From NCBI GenBank assembly GCA_033557835.1, contig JAWQRO010000392.1, forward strand, positions 1 through 40,114: a DNA stretch of 40,114 nucleotides, given 5' to 3'. The DNA is from Helochares maculicollis. Lineage: Eukaryota > Arthropoda > Insecta > Coleoptera > Hydrophilidae. A model generated the notes under the pieces. It was not told where the DNA came from, did no database searches, and was given only the letters and a program-made list of their open reading frames with translations. Positions 34,521 through 40,114 of this stretch are shown here, piece after piece (position 1 is the first letter of the stretch; each line of letters begins with the position of its first letter). The position numbers and the translations under genes are program-made.

Positions 34521-37313
34521 CATTGCAATCACGTTCCGAGATTCCACAAATTTATTAGGAATACTATGTAACCTTCGAAGTACATTATAAGGCGCGGATG
34601 TTGTTCGTTTTTATTTATGCAATCATTGGTTGAATGAACAATGTGTGGCTTCACAAGAAAAAAGATATTGTTTTATACAGCATAGCCGATCAACACAGTT
34701 GATGTGGCGCCAACAAGAATGCCAAATAACAGAATTCCAAATAACAGAATCTAATAAAATTAGAAGCAATAGAGTCGAGTAGAAGTCATTTGCAGGAAAC
34801 TGATGGCAATCTTTTGGATGAATAAACGAACTTTGTAAGTGAAGAACTTGAACGACACTCTCTCTTATTGATGGAAATATTTGTTTGTCCCCTCTTTAAC
34901 TAATATCGTATTTTAATTGTCTGGTCACCTGCAATGGAATACTTACCAGTTTTGCGACCTATTTACCGTAAGATAATTTTCAATCGATAACCATTACTTA
35001 ATGGGACACCATGAAATTTATTGATGCCTCCATTGTCCTTCCTTTGTTTCTTGGATATCTGAAAATAAATGATAAATAATCAACACTTTATTATTATTGC
35101 CGTCACAACAGTTAGGAATGCCGACTAAATTAAAAATAAAATAAGCGATCAATTTAATAGATCAAACTGGGCAATAAATATAAATTGTGCAGTTACAAGG
35201 TGGATGCAGTATCGCTTGTTTTCAAATAACACATTAATTGTTAAAATTGCATTGTTTATAGTTTTTACACTCCATTTCATAAAGTAATTATTTCGAAGTG
35301 TCGAACAATTAAATTAAGAAACCTATATAAATTTGATGGATATTTGTTTTGTTTTAAAATTCATTAAACGTGTTGTGTAAGTTCTTTAGAAATCGTACTA
35401 TTTACAAAATAGGATATGTTCATTGATATTATTATACCAATGTTTGGTATATTTCGACCAATTTTATCGAGTCTTTTGGACGTTATGCTTCCATCGATTT
35501 GCAATAGTTGCACAAATAGTAACTGTTATGAGCAGTTATGTACAAACATTTATGATTCTGCAAACTCTTCAATTTATGTACATTTCATTCCCACGCATTC
35601 GTAAAACATCAAAGAAAAATACTCGAACAGTGCTTGGGTTAAGTACTTTTAAGCATTGATCATTAAGCATTTTTAACTGCATATTTTTGAATATCTCTGG
35701 TACCCGTGCAAAAATATCTCAATTTCTATGCTAATTTTGTCAAAAACGTCATAAAATAAAGAATCTCCAATTGAGGTAAAATTTTGCAATTGTTTTAATT
35801 GTTAATAATTTAATCAAAAGTTTGATTCAAAATAATTATTATCTAAAAACGTTTTAAAATCTGCTTAACTTTCCAGAATGTACCAGCTTTTCGTAGATAC
35901 AGATGTAAAGTTTCTATAAAAGGCAAACCTTTTTATTTACTTAGATGAGTTTTTAAACTACCGGTCTTATTTTCAAACGGACAGACAAACCAACAGATTT
36001 CTCACGAAATGAAATATAATTAAACAAGTACATTGTACAACGAATTCTATTGCGTACAAAATCAATAAAGTAAGGTTTTCTAAAAATGAAACCTGAAGTT
36101 AAATCTTACACTTTTGAACGTATATGAATTTGCGATTTCTCACCATATTTCTAATCTCAAAGTATGAGCATTGTTTTTGCAAAATGTTCACGCATTTGTC
36201 ACTTACATTAGTCGCATTAAATTGGGGCATAGGTTAAGTAAATCTCGAAGACGCCACTTACACTTAGCCAACGATAATAATCACCTCGATAAACCTTTTG
36301 TGGTCAAAACAAATTGCGTAATTAATCTTGCTATGTAACTCAGAGTATTTAATATTGATAGATCGTAATGTTAATATAAAGTAACCAAGTAATAATACAA
36401 TAAAATTATTGCATATTCCAAAATCTCATAATAATTTCATTGGTGCTGTGTGCAGCAAATGCATTCATCAATTGTATAAAATTTAATTTACAATCAAAAT
36501 TTTTAACAGTGCCGTAGATAGTGATCATATATTTATTAGAGTAACAGATATTCAATGCTATCACTTATTGAAAACTGTAAAACGTATTTGCTAAGATTGC
36601 ATTATTGAGTAGTGTAGGTCATGGCATTTCCACGGTGATTCCATAGAGATATGAGATTTTTGTTTTTGTTGAAAGTGCATTTAACCTGCTAAGTAAACCA
36701 ATGTCTGAGATAATAAAATATTAATTCTGTTAATGTAGGTGGTTTCTAAACAAATATGTATTTGCACTTCGCATGACCATATATTCATATACTCTTGACA
36801 AATTATTTAGTAAATCTTTCTCCAGTTAGAAACAGTGTTATTCATATTCTACGCATAACAACTGCGTGAACTTCACAGTGTCTAAATACTTAAGCTTCAA
36901 CTGGTTAATCTCTAATCGGAGAAATACTTTATTATTGAAGTGATTATCAACTAGAGAGTATATCAAACAATATACAGAGTGTTACATGATAATAGTGTAA
37001 AAATTAAGACAATCGAATGTAAGATCTTTATCTGAGAAATTTTTAAAATGATACTGTACAATATATATACTACAGATATTATAACTAAATTTTTGAGATA
37101 TGCAAGCGAATAATCTTTATAATAGCAAAGTACATGTTAAATGAAAACGATTTCTTTGTTTGAGTTACAAATTCGATACATTTCCGTTTTATTTTATTTG
37201 TTTTATTATATAATATATGTTTAGAGAATTAATTTTCTTACAGAATCAAGCGAGTCGTAAGGAGTAAAGTAGGAATGGTATTAATAGCTCATTTTTATCT
37301 GATAAAATCATTG
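34521..37313. other. intergenic, no gene recognised
   Basis: AT-rich DNA with a 15-bp tandem direct repeat at 34722-34751 (CCAAATAACAGAAT twice). Two overlapping frames at 35416-35659 are hydrophobic in both readings but have no recognised family motif, so they are not called as a gene. Confidence 0.45.
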
Positions 37314-37610
37314 TAGATTAAAACCATAAATGCTAAGCAGATTAAAAAGTGCGTTTTTGAAATAAACTAAATAAAATATTAACACAAGGTGTTGTTTGAA
37401 AAGCGTCATTTCATTGTAAAAGTGGTGTTTGTTTCCATTATCAGATAACTTATACTGAATGTTCCAAATAATGTGCACAATATAATAATTTAAGTAGACT
37501 CTATACCTGGCGTTGTATGATAAGAGATGTAAATATGATATCGAAAAACATCTAACCATGCTTTTAATGCGTGCAAAACTCTTTGGCTGAAAATGAAAAT
37601 CACAGCTTAT

Positions 37611-37669
<59 letters not shown>
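37314..37669. repeat. dispersed repeat family 2, copy A, ending in (TA)n
   Basis: Collinear with 38438-38832. Shared blocks in order are TAGATTAAAA, CAGATTAAAAAGTG, GGTGTT, AAAAGCGTCATTT, GTGTTTGTTT, ATACTGAATGTT, CTCTATACC and CAAATATGATA-like sequence. The right edge is a (TA)n run at 37616-37669. Confidence 0.75.
37616..37669. repeat. (TA)n microsatellite, 54 bp
   Basis: Uninterrupted TA run closing repeat family 2 copy A. Confidence 0.95.
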
Positions 37670-37670
<1 letters not shown>

Positions 37671-38231
37671 TTATTTCTGCGAATAAATAACTTTTTCTGA
37701 ACTTGGTTACGTTACAAACTTTCTGAAATCTGACTTTAAAGGTGAAAAACTACCTCTTCCGTGATTTGAGTAAATTAATGATTGAATATGATAAATATAA
37801 TTATTTTCGTGTTTTTTTTATATAATACATAGTTTTCTCTGCTTTTTGATACTTGCATTAAACATTCTGAGGATTCATTTGTAACACGATGGTAATAAAA
37901 ATGCATCAGAAAATTTGACGAAGTATCTCAATTACATTAACTGCACAGGGTAATGGTTTATAATGTTTACAGACTTTTTAAAAAACATAAGCATATATAT
38001 TGTTAATATTCTTATAATGTTAAGGCGAACGAACTGAAGGCCATATGTTGGCTATAATGTAGGCTTTATTTCATGAATATTCTGACAAGTGTTGATAGGT
38101 TAAAAGACTTTAAGAATCTTTAAAGATGTGAAATATCGCATGTCTGAATACCTTGCAAAATATAATTGAAATACATTAATTATATTTGCATGTATTAAAC
38201 ACTAGTGAGGACAGTATTTCATTTTTATAGC

Positions 38232-38233
<2 letters not shown>

Positions 38234-38275
<42 letters not shown>
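38234..38275. repeat. (TA)n microsatellite, 42 bp
   Basis: Uninterrupted AT run between the two copies of family 2. No repeat recognised in this window precedes it. Confidence 0.95.
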
Positions 38276-38277
<2 letters not shown>

Positions 38278-38437
38278 TTTTATAATAATTAAATATTAAT
38301 TGAAAACAACATATTCTTATGAAAAAAGAAACACGTTGGGGAAAATATCTAACAATGAAAAAACCAATTAAATCTTAAAACTTTTCCTAAAATGATACGA
38401 TTCTACGGGGCAAAATTGGAACGAAATAAATTCTCCC

Positions 38438-38781
38438 TAGATTAAAATCTTAAATACTTAGTAGATTAAAAAGTGAGATTTTAGCTATACAGTAATAAAG
38501 TAAAAAAGTTAATACAGGGTGTTATTGCAAAAGCGTCATTTAATCAGAAAATTACAGTAGTGTTTGTTTGTGCAATCAGATATCATATACTGAATGTTAC
38601 AAATAACGTGTGCAGTATTATAATCTAAGAAGGCTCTATACCAGGAGTTATACGATAACTAACGCAAATATGATAACGAATCAACAAATAAATTCTAACT
38701 CCGCTTTTAATTAGTGCACAATCAATACTAAAAATTTGTTTCTTATTAGTACAAACCCACAATTTACTAGAAAATTATAAA

Positions 38782-38832
<51 letters not shown>
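38438..38832. repeat. dispersed repeat family 2, copy B, ending in (TA)n
   Basis: Direct-orientation copy about 1.13 kb downstream of copy A, with the same block order and a (TA)n run at 38785-38832. The copies differ by many substitutions and small indels, so the duplication or double insertion is old. Confidence 0.75.
38785..38832. repeat. (TA)n microsatellite, 48 bp
   Basis: Uninterrupted TA run closing repeat family 2 copy B. Confidence 0.95.
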
Positions 38833-38834
<2 letters not shown>

Positions 38835-39506
38835 GTCGATATACTATGATGGGTTAAAGAGCGTTTTTCAGACACAACGGCACCTTTATATTTATCAAAA
38901 TACCGACATCACAATTAAAACAAGTCGTTGGATCCGTCAAAATCACACAATTTCATTTTTTCATAAACTCAAAATCTTCCTTATGAAATAGAAACAGAAA
39001 AAAAGAACATAAACAATCATTAAAGTCAAATTTTTTGAGGTGCGTTGCAGAAGACAGTGCGTGATCTTGCAAGATTTCCACCTTATGTTTCCACATCGCA
39101 AACTAATTCATATTTGTAAAGTGAATATTAGTCAGTACAAAATGGCAATAATACGTCTTTGTCAAGAAACAAATTGCATTTATTTTACCTTTTTAGTGTT
39201 AAATCTAAAGCGAATTAAATTCAACGCACAAGATTACATTTGAGATCCGGTTTAACAGATATCGACACAATGGACAAATGATCGTCGAGGAGCCGGGAAC
39301 ATAAATAATTTCATATAAACTATAATAATTGTACAAAGAATGCAAAATATGTTAAATATCAAATTAAGTAAATGTTAAAATAGTTATAAATTGAATATCT
39401 TATTGGCTGGCGTTGAATATAACATCGAATCAAATAAAAACGCTGGTAAACAAGTGGAGCTTCTCTTGTCTCTGTGGTTGTAATTAATTGTGCTGGTTTT
39501 TGTTGG
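38833..39506. other. intergenic, nothing recognised
   Basis: AT-rich sequence between two repeats. A 67-codon frame at 39040 has no motif or splice support. Confidence 0.45.
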
Positions 39507-40026
39507 TTTTAGAATAACCTAGTATGCGCTTTCATTCATATGATTTTAGCCACTATAACTATTTCTTTCTTATTTCGTATTAAATAGGTTCAGGTGATTT
39601 ACATGTTAACAAAAACTTCATTCTTTGAATAAAGCTTATAACGTCCTAGCTTAGCGAACTTGCATAATCGTAAATAATGAATAAAATACATCGACATGAA
39701 AGTATTAGTTAAAAATTTGCCCCCACACATGTGCTCCTTGTCTTTCCTCTTCGTTTGAAATTTCTATATCCCTTTTCAGGAATTTTTTTTTATTATTATT
39801 TCGTCTGTTCGGGTACAGCTGCATTAGGCTTAGACAAGAAGGGAATTCTCTGAAATAACAATGATAAAATTCGTCTGTCATAGGGAATTCCGCCAGTGGC
39901 TCTTAACATGTATACATAATTAGTATCTCGGTTACTAATTATGCCACAAAATGCAAACAAAAACCTATCGCTCATTATTTCTTATATCTACCACCCCTTT
40001 AAATTTTGTAACTTAATACTGAAACA

Positions 40027-40077
<51 letters not shown>

Positions 40078-40080
40078 TAT
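39507..40080. repeat. dispersed repeat family 1, copy B, ending in (TA)n
   Basis: Same order of conserved blocks and same orientation as 26756-27410, ending in a TA run at 40028-40080 with one ACAT interruption. No Penelope-like coding remnant is seen before this copy, unlike copy A. Confidence 0.75.
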
Positions 40081-40114
40081 AATTAATTTTTGTATTTTTG
40101 TAGAGTATTTTATT

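Noticed and set aside
34722..34751. 15-bp tandem direct repeat
   Set aside because: Two units only and no further structure. Likely a simple slippage event.
35416..35659. Two overlapping hydrophobic frames, possibly a chemoreceptor remnant
   Set aside because: Hydrophobic composition appears in both frames, as expected from T-rich DNA. I could not find a family motif such as a TYhhhhhQF signature.
1..40114. CRISPR arrays, tRNA or rRNA genes
   Set aside because: No regularly spaced repeats and no cloverleaf or rRNA sequence was recognised by eye. A tRNA scan would be needed to exclude small RNA genes fully.

Overview
This is an AT-rich, intron-containing animal nuclear window, most likely from an insect. 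The genes have GT-AG introns, AATAAA polyadenylation signals, mitochondrially targeted and multi-pass membrane products, and are separated by long low-complexity DNA with decayed retrotransposons and (TA)n microsatellites. A beetle or another holometabolous insect would fit, but the sequence alone does not settle the order. There are no bacterial operons, CRISPR arrays or phage genes.

Left part (1-7.2 kb) is the gene-dense end. A Penelope-like retroelement fragment inside a perfect 29-bp inverted repeat (1288-1997) abuts a (TA)n tract. Next is mRpS28 on the minus strand (two exons, 165 aa). It diverges from a plus-strand three-exon gene for a small multi-pass membrane protein (3439-4712, 151 aa). 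A second plus-strand gene (5508-6235, 161 aa) is its tandem paralogue: the two align without gaps across 48 residues and share a phase-2 intron at the same serine codon. I do not recognise the family.

Middle and right parts hold two minus-strand SLC39/ZIP zinc transporters of the ZIP1/2/3 type. ZIP-A (19540 to 7174) has three coding exons separated by 3.2 kb and 8.0 kb introns, and its last exon encodes only a histidine-rich tail. ZIP-B (33055 to about 31825) has one main coding exon, lacks the first ZIP-A intron, and has a donor exactly where ZIP-A has its last intron. Both have a splice acceptor just before the ATG, so both should have a non-coding 5' exon. ZIP-B has a good TATA box and first-exon donor near 34.1-34.5 kb. 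The pair looks like an old tandem duplication of importers that move zinc into the cytosol.

The introns and intergenic DNA contain a frameshifted RTE-like reverse transcriptase relic (about 15.85-16.47 kb), a 193-bp MITE-like inverted repeat (22522-22714), a second Penelope-like fragment (about 26.1-26.5 kb), and two repeat families present twice each (26.76-27.41 / 39.51-40.08 kb and 37.31-37.67 / 38.44-38.83 kb). All four of those copies, and the first Penelope-like fragment, end at a (TA)n tract. I found no clear new enzyme system. The most interesting observations are the tandem orphan membrane genes, the ZIP tail-exon arrangement, and the repeat-to-(TA)n association.
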